Below are positions 9,149 to 17,939 of a stretch of 64,000 nucleotides of DNA, piece after piece (the stretch's first letter is position 1; each line of letters opens with the position of its first letter). The position numbers were made by a program, and so were the translations under genes. The notes under the pieces are model-generated. The model did no database searches, was not told the origin of the DNA, and saw only the letters and a list, made by a program, of their open reading frames with translations. The DNA is from Aureispira sp964404215 (GTDB lineage: Bacteria; Bacteroidota; Bacteroidia; Chitinophagales; Saprospiraceae), in the NCBI GenBank assembly GCA_964404215.1, contig CAYOJF010000001.1:43029-107028 (forward strand). Direction: 5' to 3'.

Positions 9149-9931
9149 TTATAATATTCCTGTTTGTATTCTTTTTTTGTTTTTTTGCTGCTTCTTCTTT
9201 GGTGTTTTAGGAGGGAGTACATAGTCTTTGTAATTATCATCTCCTATGAATGGAATTACAATCGAAATGTTAATCCCAAAATGATCCATTTTGTCCTCTA
9301 TTCCACGCTTGGTGATAGTAGGGTTTTGATTGAGTTCCGCTTCTAATGTACCTACTGCTAAAGCCTGGTGAAACTGATAGTAGGGACGTATTCTTAGTAG
9401 ATAAAAATACTTATCTCGTTGTGATTTTTTTAGTAGAAATTTGATGCGAAGAGCATAGTCCATGTATACTTCTGCTGCAAATGTATATTCTAATACGGGG
9501 GTTTGGTAGTCTCCCCCAAAAGAATATCGAATACGTTCTGCTCCTAGATGTAATGCTCCACCGACTGTGAAATAATGTTTTTTGAAAGGTTTGTAGCCTG
9601 CTCTAGCAGAAACAGACATGAAGTTGCTGACGACTTCTGCATTCTCTTTCAGTTGATTGGGAGTAGTGCTTTTTTGGCTCGAAATCAGATTTCCAAAACC
9701 TAATTCTACTAAGGTAAAGTCACCATAATTACCTACACCAAAACGATACCCATGAAAATTATTTCTTAGTGGAGCTATCTGATGGTTTTCGTTACTATTG
9801 AAAGTGCTAACAATACCGTTGGTGCCAGCTAGGTTGACTGCTCCGAAATTATAACCTCCAAACATGTAGTATTGTGTCCAGCCCTGTGTGGTTACCAATA
9901 GCAAGAATAATCCAGATAAAAAGTATTTCAT
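9149..9931 (-). CDS. Exported, probably outer-membrane beta-barrel protein
   Basis: 260 residues when started at the ATG at 9931 (a longer frame from a TTG at 9955 adds eight residues ahead of the signal peptide and is less likely). MKYFLSGLFLLLVTTQGWTQ is a good Sec signal peptide. The mature part alternates aromatic-ended strands (GYRFGVGNYGDFTLVELGFG, YFTVGGALHLGAERIRYSF) as in small outer-membrane beta-barrels, and ends in a basic Lys/Gln-rich tail. I cannot name a family. It lies between the DMT transporter gene upstream and the coiled-coil gene downstream, all on the same strand. Confidence 0.7.
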   Translation of the reverse strand: MKYFLSGLFLLLVTTQGWTQYYMFGGYNFGAVNLAGTNGIVSTFNSNENHQIAPLRNNFHGYRFGVGNYGDFTLVELGFGNLISSQKSTTPNQLKENAEVVSNFMSVSARAGYKPFKKHYFTVGGALHLGAERIRYSFGGDYQTPVLEYTFAAEVYMDYALRIKFLLKKSQRDKYFYLLRIRPYYQFHQALAVGTLEAELNQNPTITKRGIEDKMDHFGINISIVIPFIGDDNYKDYVLPPKTPKKKQQKNKKRIQTGIL

Positions 9932-9967
9932 ATCAATATATATTATGAAGCTCAATAAACATGCTCT

Positions 9968-10879
9968 CTAGATAAAAAAAGCAATTAAGTAAATAGAACT
10001 AATAGCTAGGCATACACCTACAATATTTAGTTTTGAAAGCTGCTCTTTGAATAAGAAATATCCCACCACAGCAGAACTTCCAACAATAAGTATATTACTA
10101 ATAGGATAGGCTACAGAACCATCTAATCCGTTTTCTAATGCTAAGAGTAGAAAATAGATGGAGAAATAATTGGGAATACCCAAAAAGATACCACCCAAAA
10201 CATTTTTCCATTTGAAGGTAACACGTTTTGTCAATAATGCAAAAACTAAAGCAATGATTCCTAAACTGCCCGCTGCACCGAATAGGATAAGACATTGTAC
10301 CGTTGGGTCTAGTTTGTGCACTTGATTGAGATACTGAAGTATAATCTCTATGAATCCACTAATGATGAATATAGATAATGGATATAAGAACAATATAGCA
10401 GGACGAGTATTGTCTTCTGGGCTGTCCAGAATAGCTTCTTGATCTGCACTAGATAATTTTTCTTGCTTTTTGGGAGGTATATTGATTAGAACTACTGCAA
10501 AAATAGCCAGTAGAATTCCAAAAACTTTAATCCAGTTGTAAGGTTCTCCAAAAAAAATGATCGCAAAACTAACGGATATGACTAAAGACATCCGCTGTGC
10601 GACAGAAGCAATAGCAACTCCAAAATGTTGGACTGTCATGCTGGCAATATAAAAACCACCAATAAAAAGTATGCCCAAAAAGAAAATCAAAGGAAACCAG
10701 GGCTGTGTCAAGACACTGGGCTCAAAGGGAAAGGTCTGCGAAACCAAACATCCTGTGATGACACAGACAATATAGTTGGCAACAATGGCCTGAAAAGACT
10801 CAATTTGGTACTTGCCAAAGAGTTTGAATACCACTACTAGGAGTAGGGAGCAAAATGCGGATAATATTAAGTATAACAT
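9968..10879 (-). CDS. DMT-superfamily (EamA-type) transporter
   Basis: 303 residues when started at the ATG at 10879 (a GTG two codons upstream is also possible). About ten hydrophobic helices in two homologous halves, the layout of EamA-type drug/metabolite transporters: the first half ends near IFAVVLINIPPKK and a charged loop (about 140-165) separates it from the second half, which contains YPISNILIVGSSAVVGYFLFKEQLS, a typical EamA C-terminal motif. These inner-membrane carriers usually export metabolites or amino acids; the substrate cannot be predicted. Small gap (36 bp) to the next gene suggests co-transcription. Confidence 0.85.
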   Translation of the reverse strand: MLYLILSAFCSLLLVVVFKLFGKYQIESFQAIVANYIVCVITGCLVSQTFPFEPSVLTQPWFPLIFFLGILFIGGFYIASMTVQHFGVAIASVAQRMSLVISVSFAIIFFGEPYNWIKVFGILLAIFAVVLINIPPKKQEKLSSADQEAILDSPEDNTRPAILFLYPLSIFIISGFIEIILQYLNQVHKLDPTVQCLILFGAAGSLGIIALVFALLTKRVTFKWKNVLGGIFLGIPNYFSIYFLLLALENGLDGSVAYPISNILIVGSSAVVGYFLFKEQLSKLNIVGVCLAISSIYLIAFFI

Positions 10880-11227
10880 AACCACAAAGCTACATAATAA
10901 TTCAAGAATAAAGGCGGTTTTTTTAAAAATTAAGTACTGGTGTCCAAAAGGAATAATCGAATAGATAAAACTTTTTTTGATAGATGTTAGATAGGAGGAT
11001 ATATTATTCGTTCATCGTAATGAGGAAGGCTGATCTGCTGATTTGTGCCAGATACAATATGTTATTTTGTTTTACTTTTTAGTATTTATGTTTAAACAAA
11101 ATGAAGGGGGGACTGTTTTTTGATTGTGGTGTAAGACAGATATGGATGCCAATTAATAAGGCAATTATGTATTGGAAAACCACTTTCAAAGACAATTAAA
11201 TTAGTACTTAATCTTAAAAACTTTTTT
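10880..11227. other. 348-bp divergent intergenic region
   Basis: Lies between the start of the DMT transporter (minus) and the fasciclin lipoprotein (plus). AT-rich, with several poly-T runs. It should contain both promoters, but no box pair stands out clearly. No tRNA, small ORF with a plausible start, or long repeat is visible. Confidence 0.6.
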
Positions 11228-12178
11228 ATGAAAAATTTCAAATTTTTTATCCCTCTATTACTTTTATTGGTAATCTTCAGTGCTTGTGAAACAGAAAATA
11301 ATGATGACAGCAAAACTGTGGTTGACATTGCAGTGGAAGATTCTAATTTGAGTAGTTTAGTAGCAGCCTTAGAACGAGCTGACTTGGTGACTACTTTATC
11401 TGGAGATGGTCCATTCACTGTATTGGCACCAACAAACACTGCTTTTGATGTTTTTCTATCAGCGAATAATTTCAATACAGTAGAGGATGTTCCTGTAGCA
11501 CTGCTAAAGCAAATATTGATGAATCATGTAATCAGTGGCTCTATGATGTCGGGCGATTTGTCTACTGGATATGCCAATACACTAGCTACTAGTGATGCTT
11601 CTAACTCAGCAATGTCTATTTATATCAATACTTCTAGTGGAGTCCGATTCAATGGAATATCTTCAGTGAGTGCAGCAGACAAAGAAGCTAGCAATGGTGT
11701 CGTACATGTAGTAGATGCAGTTATTGGATTACCTACAGTTGTTACATTTGCTACTGCTGATCCTATGTTCTCTACTTTAGTGTCTGCTTTGACTAGAAGC
11801 GATTTGACTACGGATTTTGTTACTACTCTATCTACAGCTAATGGTACTTCACCAGCACCATTCACTGTATTTGCACCAACCAATCAGGCATTTACAGAAG
11901 TATTGGTTGAGTTACCAAACGTAACTGTTTTGGGTGATATTGATGAGCCAACTTTGAAATCGGCACTTGAGTATCATGTAGTCGCAGGATCCAATGTACA
12001 GGCTGCTGGTTTGTCAGATAATATGACTGTTGCTACATTGGGTGGTAATATTACTGCTAATGTAACAGGTGGAGCAAAATTGACCGACGCTAATGGAAGA
12101 ATTAGCGGTATTATTGCAACCGATGTACAAGCCAATAATGGTGTCATTCACGCTATCGACAAAGTGCTATTACCATAA
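11228..12178 (+). CDS. Fasciclin (FAS1) domain lipoprotein, two domains
   Basis: 316 residues. The N-terminus is a lipoprotein signal with a lipobox ending in FSAC (Cys at about residue 20), followed by an acidic linker (ETENNDDS). Two FAS1 domains follow, about 35-165 and 170-316; each carries the H1-type motif PFTVLAPTNTAFD / PFTVFAPTNQAF and the H2-type segment GVVHVVDAVIGLP / GVIHAIDKVLLP. FAS1 domains mediate adhesion to surfaces or matrix. The protein is probably anchored in the outer membrane or on the surface. It is followed by a MITE-like element and a GAAA-loop terminator. Confidence 0.93.
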   Translation: MKNFKFFIPLLLLLVIFSACETENNDDSKTVVDIAVEDSNLSSLVAALERADLVTTLSGDGPFTVLAPTNTAFDVFLSANNFNTVEDVPVALLKQILMNHVISGSMMSGDLSTGYANTLATSDASNSAMSIYINTSSGVRFNGISSVSAADKEASNGVVHVVDAVIGLPTVVTFATADPMFSTLVSALTRSDLTTDFVTTLSTANGTSPAPFTVFAPTNQAFTEVLVELPNVTVLGDIDEPTLKSALEYHVVAGSNVQAAGLSDNMTVATLGGNITANVTGGAKLTDANGRISGIIATDVQANNGVIHAIDKVLLP

Positions 12179-12204
12179 GGAAGAAAAACACAACACACTA
12201 CTAA

Positions 12205-12281
12205 GAGCATGTCTAAATTTATCTTAATTAGCAAAAAAATAGTACTCATCATTATCAAAAAATATAGTTTTAGACATGCTC
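12205..12281. mobile_element. 77-bp MITE-like element with 13-bp terminal inverted repeats
   Basis: GAGCATGTCTAAA (12205-12217) is repeated in perfect inversion as TTTAGACATGCTC (12269-12281). The element is flanked on both sides by TAA (12202-12204 and 12282-12284), a 3-bp TNA target duplication, as produced by some IS5-family (IS1031-type) transposases. It has no coding capacity. Its terminal sequence matches the GAGCATGTTTAAA at 63949-63961, which is also preceded by a TNA triplet, so both probably belong to one family. Confidence 0.72.
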
Positions 12282-12285
12282 TAAC

Positions 12286-12319
12286 AAAAAGAGCTTAACC
12301 GAAAGGTTAAGCTCTTTTT
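12286..12319. terminator. Bidirectional terminator between fasciclin gene and UvrD helicase gene
   Basis: GAGCTTAACC (12291-12300) pairs perfectly with GGTTAAGCTC (12305-12314) around a GAAA tetraloop, with five A before and five T after. It serves the two convergent genes. Confidence 0.92.
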
Positions 12320-12350
12320 GTTTCTAACTAGTAAGAGATGGATAGAAGGG

Positions 12351-14618
12351 TTACCCTAATACCTGAATCTTAGCAAACTTAAGCATAATACGTTTTTCTC
12401 CCACCCCTTGTTCAAAGAAAATAGTAGCAACTTTACTTCTTCCGTTACCATCTACCGCTACGATTTTGCCACTACCAAAACGCTCATGGAGTATTTTGAC
12501 ACCAGGAACAATATCAGAGATAGGACTTGGTTTGAAATTAGCCATTTGAGCAGCTTGCATGGAGGGTTTGTTGCGTTGGGCATAACGTTGCATAGGACGC
12601 TTAACACCTTTGGATATTTTGGCACGAGCAGTTGCTGTCGAGAGATCCAAATATTTTGGAGAAATTTCCTCTAGGAAACGACTCGAATTGTTGTAAACCA
12701 TATTACCAAATCGATAGCGACTTGAGGCGTAACTGAGGGTCAGAATCTTTTCAGCACGCGTCACCGCAACATAGAATAGACGACGCTCTTCGTCAATAGC
12801 AGCTTTAGCATTTTTAGATTTGAGTGCCATCATAGAAGGAAATAAATTTTCCTCTAGTCCTACGATGAAAATCGAAGGGTATTCTAGCCCTTTGGAGGAG
12901 TGAACAGACATCAATTTTACGCGTTTGACTTCTTCCGCATCTTTGTCTAGGTCGGTTAGCAGAACAACATTCTGAAGGTAACTCGCCAGACTTTTATCTT
13001 CTACATTAGTTTGAAATTCGTCTACTTCATCATCTTCCACAAATCCCTTGATTCCGTCTAATAGCTCCGTAACATTTTCCACTCTGTTTTGAGCTTCTAT
13101 GGTTTTTTCTTTACGAATATCAGTCAAAATACCCGTCATTTTGACCACATATTTCGACAGTTCGTAAGCAGACATTTCTTCTATTCTAGATTGAAATAGC
13201 TCAATCATACCTACAAATTTCTGAATGGCACTTGTAGTACGAGAAGCAAGCCCAGCATGATGGACATTTTTGAGGATCGTCCAGAGAGCTAGATTTTCTT
13301 GTTCTGCAATAGTGGTCAATTTTGCAACAGAAGTATTTCCAATCGCTCGCTTCGGATAGTTAATGATTCTTTTGAGCGCTTCTTCGTCATTAGGATTGGT
13401 AATAACACGTAAGTATCCCAATACATCTTTGACCTCTTTTCGATCATAGAAAGAAGTCCCGCCATAGATTTTGTAAGGAATGCGTCTCGCTTTGAGTGCT
13501 TCCTCAAATACCCTAGACTGAGCATTGGTACGATAAAGAATCGCAAAATCATCATTAGTAAGATGTTCACGGTTTTTTTGTTCGACAATCAAATCCGCCA
13601 CTTGTTTGGCTTCTTCATTGTCAGTCATGGCACGAATAACACGAATAGGATCTCCTTCTCCCTTATCGGTAAAGATTGTTTTTTTGATTTGCTTGCTATT
13701 GCGAGCAATAATATCATTAGCTGCTTGTACAATATAGTTGGTAGAGCGATAATTCTGCTCTAATTTATAGACTACAATATTGGGGAATGCTTGTTCGAAA
13801 TCTAGTATGTTTTGAATCGTAGCTCCTCTAAAAGCATAGATACTTTGAGCATCATCACCAACCACACAGATATTCTGTGAGCTACCAGGATAGGAGACTA
13901 GTTTTTGGATAATGGCGTATTGCAACTGATTGGTATCTTGAAACTCGTCTACCAAAAGGTATTTGAACCGATCACGATACTTTTCGAGTACGTTATCTGG
14001 ATTTTGGTCTAGGAGATGATACATTTGATAAAGCAAGTCATCAAAATCCATCGCTCCAGAACGTTTACATTTTTTGACATAGAGTTCGTATATCTTATGA
14101 ATCCAAGGCATTTTCTGTTTCTTGTCATCCATAATTCGATCATTATCTTTGGCATAGGCTTCAGGAGAGATCAAATTGTTTTTAGCAAGAGATATACGGC
14201 TATATACGGCACTAGAGTTATAGACTTTACCATCTAAGCCTCTTTTTTTGACGATTTCAGCGATGGCAGATTTAGCATCTTGACTATCATAAATCGAAAA
14301 ATCAGAAGGGAATCCTATCTTAGTCGCTTCAGATCGAAGGATACGAGCAAAAATAGAGTGAAAGGTACCCGCCCAAATCTGATTAGCATTGTTACCTGCT
14401 ACTCCTACGATTCTCTCTTTCATTTCCTTAGCTGCTTTATTGGTAAAGGTCAGCGTTAAGATTTGCCAAGGTGGAATGCCTGATTCAATCAAATGAGCGA
14501 TGCGATACGTGAGCACTCTAGTCTTGCCAGACCCAGGACCTGCTATCACTAGGACAGGGCCATCAATGTGCGTTACTGCATTTCGTTGTACTTCATTCAA
14601 TTCATCTAAATAACTCAT
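12351..14618 (-). CDS. UvrD/PcrA-family superfamily 1 DNA helicase
   Basis: 755 residues. Helicase motifs are all present: Q-motif region LNEVQRNAV at 8-16, Walker A GPGSGKT at 27-33, motif Ia TFTNKAAKEM, Walker B DEFQDT at 224-229, motif III GDDAQSIYAFRGA, motif IV QNYRS, motif V SVHSSKGLEYPSIFIVGLEE and motif VI VAVTRAEKILTLSYA. This 3'-to-5' helicase removes damaged strands in repair and clears proteins from DNA. The C-terminal ~100 residues include the GVKILHERFGSGKIVAVDG segment typical of PcrA/UvrD proteins, which contacts RNA polymerase. UvrD versus PcrA naming is arbitrary in this phylum. Confidence 0.96.
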   Translation of the reverse strand: MSYLDELNEVQRNAVTHIDGPVLVIAGPGSGKTRVLTYRIAHLIESGIPPWQILTLTFTNKAAKEMKERIVGVAGNNANQIWAGTFHSIFARILRSEATKIGFPSDFSIYDSQDAKSAIAEIVKKRGLDGKVYNSSAVYSRISLAKNNLISPEAYAKDNDRIMDDKKQKMPWIHKIYELYVKKCKRSGAMDFDDLLYQMYHLLDQNPDNVLEKYRDRFKYLLVDEFQDTNQLQYAIIQKLVSYPGSSQNICVVGDDAQSIYAFRGATIQNILDFEQAFPNIVVYKLEQNYRSTNYIVQAANDIIARNSKQIKKTIFTDKGEGDPIRVIRAMTDNEEAKQVADLIVEQKNREHLTNDDFAILYRTNAQSRVFEEALKARRIPYKIYGGTSFYDRKEVKDVLGYLRVITNPNDEEALKRIINYPKRAIGNTSVAKLTTIAEQENLALWTILKNVHHAGLASRTTSAIQKFVGMIELFQSRIEEMSAYELSKYVVKMTGILTDIRKEKTIEAQNRVENVTELLDGIKGFVEDDEVDEFQTNVEDKSLASYLQNVVLLTDLDKDAEEVKRVKLMSVHSSKGLEYPSIFIVGLEENLFPSMMALKSKNAKAAIDEERRLFYVAVTRAEKILTLSYASSRYRFGNMVYNNSSRFLEEISPKYLDLSTATARAKISKGVKRPMQRYAQRNKPSMQAAQMANFKPSPISDIVPGVKILHERFGSGKIVAVDGNGRSKVATIFFEQGVGEKRIMLKFAKIQVLG

Positions 14619-15118
14619 GGACTAGAATACTATATTTAAAATAGATTAGATAGTTAGTTGCTATGATATATGTGGAGCAATAGTAAAAAACGATTGGTTT
14701 TGTATGGCTAATAGTTTACTTTTAGAGCTAGGACATATAAGTTTTGTCATCTTTCATAGATGCTACAACAAAATTAAGTATAAATATGTCTTATGACTGA
14801 TCAAAAGAAAAATAATTATAAAATAATTTATCAAGTACTGCTAAAATTACTCTAATATTCTACCCTAATTTAGAAGGGTTTTCTGTTACTGAAAAAATAA
14901 CTATAGCTTATAGTTTTAGGCTAGGATATATCAAAGTAATACTCTAAGTTTTAACTACTTCATGGTTTAGGAGTTGCTGAATAAAAAAATACCTTTAGTA
15001 AAAAATAAGTATAGGTATTTTTAGAACTTTTTAGACGGTATACTATTCTGTTCAGGAGATTTACTTTCACAAAGTAATTTATTTTATAAATCAATTAATA
15101 AAAAAAAGTAAAACGATT
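14619..15118. other. 500-bp AT-rich intergenic region
   Basis: Divergent gap between the helicase gene and a small hypothetical gene. Very AT-rich. Visible structure is one hairpin: AAAAATACCT (about 14987-14996) pairs with AGGTATTTTT (about 15013-15022). No convincing ORF, tRNA or mobile-element end was found; it should carry both promoters. Confidence 0.6.
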
Positions 15119-15652
15119 ATGTTCGTGTTTTCAGAAGAAGAAGAGGGACAATTGATAACCAAAAATGAATTGAAACATTCTTCAGAATACCAACAAAGTT
15201 TTGAAAAATGGCTGGGATCTAATAAACAAAAAGAAATGTTAGAACTAATTGCCCAAAACTGTACAAAAGAAGAAACTGACGAAGCAATAGAATTGATGTC
15301 CAATCCTAATGTAGCAGGAATGGTCTACATATATAATCAAGAGCGATGGGCAGAAGATGAATTTCTTTTTCTTTTTGATTTCTTGGCTATGGGTTTGGAG
15401 AGAAAAGGATATTCGTCTAAAACAACAGTTGTAGAGCAATGGCAATATTCAGACTATTCTGAGAAAATTCAACGAGCTCATTTGATTGGCAAAAAAAATC
15501 ACTTAGTAAATAAGGTATTGCTCAGTCTGTATTATCAAGATGGTAAAATGGAATCAATGAAGTGCTGTGGCTGCAATTTTTCAGAAGAAGGACAACCATC
15601 CAATAATCAATTTCATAGTTTGTTGGCAGAAATAGTAAAGAATCCTTTGTAA
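15119..15652 (+). CDS. Hypothetical acidic soluble protein
   Basis: 177 residues, no signal peptide or membrane segment. The sequence is acidic and mostly helical (for example KEETDEAIELMSNPNVAG, ERWAEDEFLFLFDFLAMGLE), with a CCGC cysteine cluster near residue 146. I do not recognise a family and no catalytic motif is evident. It stands alone after a 500-bp gap and before a small lipoprotein gene. Codon use and length suggest a real gene, but the function is unknown. Confidence 0.65.
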   Translation: MFVFSEEEEGQLITKNELKHSSEYQQSFEKWLGSNKQKEMLELIAQNCTKEETDEAIELMSNPNVAGMVYIYNQERWAEDEFLFLFDFLAMGLERKGYSSKTTVVEQWQYSDYSEKIQRAHLIGKKNHLVNKVLLSLYYQDGKMESMKCCGCNFSEEGQPSNNQFHSLLAEIVKNPL

Positions 15653-15769
15653 CTAAGGGCTATTTTTGCATTTTTATTGAGATACTTTTAGTGAAGTAGC
15701 AAGCCCCATTGGTTTATTACTAAAATTTAAGCTTGCTATTGATAAACAATATACTCAATTAAGAAAAAT

Positions 15770-16138
15770 ATGAAATTTTTAGTCGCTTTATTTATTTCTT
15801 CTGCTCTGTTATTAGCCTCTTGTGGTGATTCATTCAAAACTTACGAGGTAGAAAATTTGTATGGCACTTGGAGCGGAGAAGCTTGGGGGTTTACTTTCAA
15901 TAAAGATGGTAGTGCCGAAATCATTAGAAGAGGGCAACAAATGGAAGGAGATATTACATGGAGAGCCGTTTCTATTGGCAATACATTGGAGTTTGTTTCT
16001 GATGGAAAGGTAATTATGTCTAATTTAACTATCAAAGGAATAGAAGGAGACAAGTTGACGATAGAAACTCGCCCATTACTAGGAGGCGTTCGGACAGAGA
16101 TGGCAACAGAAATACATGAGTTGACAAGAGTAGAATAA
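15770..16138 (+). CDS. Small lipoprotein, lipocalin-like
   Basis: 122 residues. Signal sequence MKFLVALFISSALLLASC ends in a lipobox (LASC), so the mature protein starts with a lipidated Cys. The rest is beta-rich: LYGTWSGEAWGFTFNKDGSAEII resembles the opening GxW strand of lipocalin-like proteins, followed by TWRAVSIGNTLEF and a short final strand. Probably an outer-membrane-anchored small binding protein; ligand unknown. Ends 8 bp before mutY. A short inverted repeat (TAGCAAGC near 15702 with GCTTGCTA near 15733) lies just upstream. Confidence 0.7.
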   Translation: MKFLVALFISSALLLASCGDSFKTYEVENLYGTWSGEAWGFTFNKDGSAEIIRRGQQMEGDITWRAVSIGNTLEFVSDGKVIMSNLTIKGIEGDKLTIETRPLLGGVRTEMATEIHELTRVE

Positions 16139-16146
16139 ATAATTAG

Positions 16147-17271
16147 ATGTCACAAAATAGAACAGAAAAATTTACAGCGAAGGTCTTGCAATGGTATCAG
16201 CCCACTGCAAGACCTTTGCCTTGGAAGGCAATCAAGAATCCTTACCATATTTGGTTATCAGAGATTATTCTTCAACAAACAAGAGTAGAGCAAGGCTTAC
16301 CATATTATAATCGATTTGTCGAAAACTATCCGACAGTCGTTGATCTAGCGAATGCCCCTGAAGATGATGTCCTGAAGTTATGGCAAGGATTGGGATATTA
16401 TTCTAGAGCTAGAAATTTACATGCCTCTGCTAAAATAATTGCCACCACTCATAAGGGGGTATTTCCTACTACTTACAAAGACATATTAGGACTCAAAGGA
16501 GTTGGTGTTTATACTGCGGCAGCGATTGCTTCTTTTGCTTATGGATTGCCTCATGCGGTAGTAGATGGAAATGTCTATCGTGTTTTGGCTCGTTACTTTG
16601 GTATAGAGACTCCCATAGACAGTACTGTAGGGAAAAAAGAATTTGCAACACTTGCTCAAGTGTTGTTGCCGACAGCAGAGCCCGCTAAATACAATCAGGC
16701 GATCATGGATTTTGGGGCAACACACTGTACCCCCAAACGTCCTCTATGTACGACTTGCTTATTGCAGGAAGATTGTCAAGCTTATCAAAATGATAAGGTG
16801 CAAGCGTTGCCCAAAAAGACTAAAAAGATCAAACACCGCAAACGCTATTTTTACTACCTGATTATTCATACCAAGGACGGTATTTATCTCAGACAAAGAG
16901 GGGCAGGAGACGTTTGGCAACACTTGTATGATTTTCCACTGATAGAAACGACGGCTTTATATCCTCAAGAATATTTGATAGAAGAACTTCGTCAGACCAA
17001 ACAATGGAAAAAATGGTTTGGCGAAACAATAGTAGAAGTCCAAGAAATCTCCAAAATATACAAGCAGACATTATCTCATCAAAAAATTTCAACTTTTTTT
17101 ATAGAAGTATTCTATAAAGGAAATTTGAACCCTATCTTTGCGAAAGAAAAAGAGAAATATGTTTTGTCTGAACCAAAAAAATTACAGACATTTGCAGTCC
17201 CAAAAATGATAGCGGATTACTTGAGTGCACCAAGTAAGCAGGAAGGCGAAAGTCAATTGAAATTTTTTTGA
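16147..17271 (+). CDS. mutY: A/G-specific adenine glycosylase MutY
   Basis: 374 residues. Removes adenine mispaired with 8-oxoguanine. The helix-hairpin-helix glycosylase domain shows LPWKAIKNPYHIWLSEIILQ with the catalytic glutamate, LKGVGVYTAAAI as the hairpin and VDGNVYRVLARY with the catalytic aspartate. The Fe-S cluster motif C-x6-C-x2-C-x5-C is intact in CTPKRPLCTTCLLQEDC (about residues 193-209). The C-terminal ~130 residues form a NUDIX-like domain for 8-oxoG recognition. First gene of the mutY-ssb-gldE-gldD block that is conserved in gliding Bacteroidota. Confidence 0.97.
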   Translation: MSQNRTEKFTAKVLQWYQPTARPLPWKAIKNPYHIWLSEIILQQTRVEQGLPYYNRFVENYPTVVDLANAPEDDVLKLWQGLGYYSRARNLHASAKIIATTHKGVFPTTYKDILGLKGVGVYTAAAIASFAYGLPHAVVDGNVYRVLARYFGIETPIDSTVGKKEFATLAQVLLPTAEPAKYNQAIMDFGATHCTPKRPLCTTCLLQEDCQAYQNDKVQALPKKTKKIKHRKRYFYYLIIHTKDGIYLRQRGAGDVWQHLYDFPLIETTALYPQEYLIEELRQTKQWKKWFGETIVEVQEISKIYKQTLSHQKISTFFIEVFYKGNLNPIFAKEKEKYVLSEPKKLQTFAVPKMIADYLSAPSKQEGESQLKFF

Positions 17272-17295
17272 ACCACTTCCGTACAACTTCCATAT

Positions 17296-17303
17296 TATTT
17301 TTG
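17296..17303 (+). promoter_or_regulatory. Candidate Bacteroidota -7 box upstream of ssb
   Basis: TATTTTTG fits the Bacteroidota -7 consensus TAnnTTTG and lies 62 bp before the ssb ATG. A TTTG at 17267-17270 could be the -33 box, but the 25-bp spacing is a little long. Prediction only. Confidence 0.35.
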
Positions 17304-17365
17304 TAATTTAATCATCTATTTGGATAGCAAAAAGACTGTTCAATATTACAATTATCTAGTATAAC

Positions 17366-17797
17366 ATGATCAACAAAGTAGTTTTAATAGGACATTTAGG
17401 AAAAGACCCAGAAGTACGTACACTAGAGAGTGGAGCCACTTATGCTAAGTTTTCGGTAGCGACTAGCGAAGCTTACAAAGACAAAACAGGAGAGTGGCAG
17501 AATGTGACGGAATGGCACAATATTATATTGTGGAGAGAATTGGCAGAACGTTCGGAAAGACAACTACGCAAAGGAAGTTTGGTCTATATAGAGGGGAAAC
17601 TGACGTCTCGCTCTTATCAAGATCAAGAAGGAAATACAAAATATATTACAGAAGTAAGAGGAAATACTTTCCGCTCGCTGGACAAAAAGGAGAGTAGCAA
17701 TACTCCAAATAATGGTCAAGCGACAAGTATGGCATCGAATCCAGCACCAAAAACAGCCATCACAAACGATGATGCTGCGGATGATTTGCCTTTTTAA
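17366..17797 (+). CDS. ssb: Single-stranded DNA-binding protein
   Basis: 143 residues. N-terminal OB fold (about 1-105): MINKVVLIGHLGKDPEVRT, TEWHNIILW and SLVYIEGKLTSRSYQDQEGN are canonical. A short Asn/Pro/Ala-rich linker ends in the acidic tip DDAADDLPF, the docking peptide for RecO, PriA and other partners. Length and tip are normal. It is followed by a hairpin terminator at 17822-17857, immediately ahead of gldE, so ssb can be expressed separately from the gliding genes. Confidence 0.97.
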   Translation: MINKVVLIGHLGKDPEVRTLESGATYAKFSVATSEAYKDKTGEWQNVTEWHNIILWRELAERSERQLRKGSLVYIEGKLTSRSYQDQEGNTKYITEVRGNTFRSLDKKESSNTPNNGQATSMASNPAPKTAITNDDAADDLPF

Positions 17798-17821
17798 TAT
17801 CATCTAAGAAACTATAGAATA

Positions 17822-17857
17822 AAAAACTAGAATCCTCTTTGGGAGGTTCTAGTTTTT
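17822..17857 (+). terminator. Terminator-like hairpin between ssb and gldE
   Basis: AAAAACTAGAA (17822-17832) pairs with TTCTAGTTTTT (17847-17857) and CCTC (17834-17837) with GAGG (17843-17846), leaving one bulged T and a five-base loop. The T-run immediately follows the stem. It lies 82 bp before the preferred gldE start, so it may terminate ssb or attenuate gldE. Confidence 0.78.
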
Positions 17858-17939
17858 GATTTTATCACCAAATGCAATAAAATTGGAAACGGAACCCAGT
17901 CATTTAGTAGACTTTTTTCACTTTAGTCCCATCTTTTTG

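Noticed and set aside
9957..9968. TAAACATGCTC match to the IS/MITE terminal repeat between the barrel protein and DMT transporter genes
   Set aside because: Only 11 bases match, there is no inverted partner or target duplication, so chance is likely.
11092..11475. Minus-strand ORF opposite the fasciclin gene start
   Set aside because: It is antisense to a clear signal peptide and FAS1 domain and has no plausible product.
17856..17939. TTG start extending gldE by 28 residues
   Set aside because: It begins inside the ssb terminator and the extension shows no conserved or signal sequence.
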